Shown here one piece after another: positions 4,961 through 5,055 of a stretch of DNA of 5,055 nucleotides (position 1 is its first letter; each line of letters starts with the position of its first letter). The notes under the pieces were generated by a model. It made no database searches. It saw only the letters and a program-made list of their open reading frames with translations, and was not told the DNA's origin. This stretch comes from an uncultured Selenomonadaceae bacterium (GTDB lineage: Bacteria > Bacillota > Negativicutes > Selenomonadales > Selenomonadaceae), in assembly GCA_905236595.1 (NCBI GenBank), contig CAJORE010000192.1, positions 1 through 5,055 of the forward strand. The letters are read 5' to 3'. The translations under genes and the position numbers were made by a program.

Positions 4961-5055
4961 TTCAGTTTCCTTCCTTAAGGAAATACTGCATAATTCGTCC
5001 GCACCCTTGCCGGGTCTTTTTCCGGCATACTGCGTCATTCCTCCTCAGCGTAGCA
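4961..5055 (-). other. Unresolved short reading frames upstream of the broken flavodoxin-like gene
   Basis: Reading leftward, GAGGAGG (5039-5045) is followed at once by an ATG (5038) whose frame, MTQYAGKRPGKGADELCSIS..., runs in frame into the flavodoxin ATG at 4960. The ribosome site is only one base from this ATG, too close for normal use. A second ATG (5028), better spaced, gives 17 codons (MPEKDPARVRTNYAVFP) ending in a TAA that abuts the next ribosome site, the arrangement expected of a real C-terminus. A six-codon tail, CYAEEE, ends in a TGA overlapping the 5038 ATG and could be the end of a gene outside the window. I recognise none of these. The start of one short gene joined to the end of another, as in the next gene, is possible. 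A small hairpin (TGCCGG with CCGGCA, 5008-5027) lies here. Confidence 0.25.

Overview
The window holds one coherent metabolic locus, with all recognisable genes on the minus strand, so it reads right to left. The core is an L-ascorbate (vitamin C) uptake and utilisation operon in the order ulaG-ulaC-ulaA-ulaB: the metal-dependent ascorbate-6-phosphate lactonase, PTS enzyme IIA, PTS enzyme IIC (the membrane permease), and the first 18 codons of PTS enzyme IIB, which leaves the window at base 1. The IIA-IIB-IIC proteins would import L-ascorbate and phosphorylate it to L-ascorbate-6-phosphate, and UlaG would open the lactone to 3-keto-L-gulonate-6-phosphate. The later steps (UlaD/E/F type) are not present here and, if they exist nearby, lie beyond base 1.

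Region by region (+ strand coordinates). 1-56: start of ulaB. 57-133: short gap with a GC hairpin. 134-1621: ulaA. 1622-1751: gap with a perfect 10-bp GC hairpin. 1752-2213: ulaC. 2214-2362: gap with a perfect 9-bp GC hairpin and a 9-bp direct repeat. 2363-3463: ulaG. 3464-3800: the main regulatory gap, with a clear sigma70-type promoter firing into ulaG, A-tracts upstream, and an 18-bp perfect hairpin closing the preceding gene. 3801-4799: a Gfo/Idh/MocA-family NAD(P)-dependent oxidoreductase of unknown substrate. 4813-4960: wreckage of a flavodoxin-fold (NADPH-dependent FMN reductase-like) gene, of which only the first nine residues and the last ~42 remain, in different frames. 4961-5055: unresolved short reading frames upstream of it.

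The organism is a bacterium of roughly balanced base composition with strong AGGAGG-type ribosome binding sites and tightly spaced genes. The protein styles (flavodoxin-family remnant, short Gfo/Idh enzyme, ascorbate PTS) suggest a fermentative anaerobe, perhaps Bacillota/Negativicutes-like. That placement is inference with low confidence. I see no mobile element, CRISPR array, tRNA or rRNA.

Nothing here looks like a wholly undescribed system. The points most worth a second look are the internally deleted flavodoxin gene with a candidate microhomology junction, the G-C-A-B order of the ula genes, and the GC hairpin that sits in every intercistronic gap of the operon.
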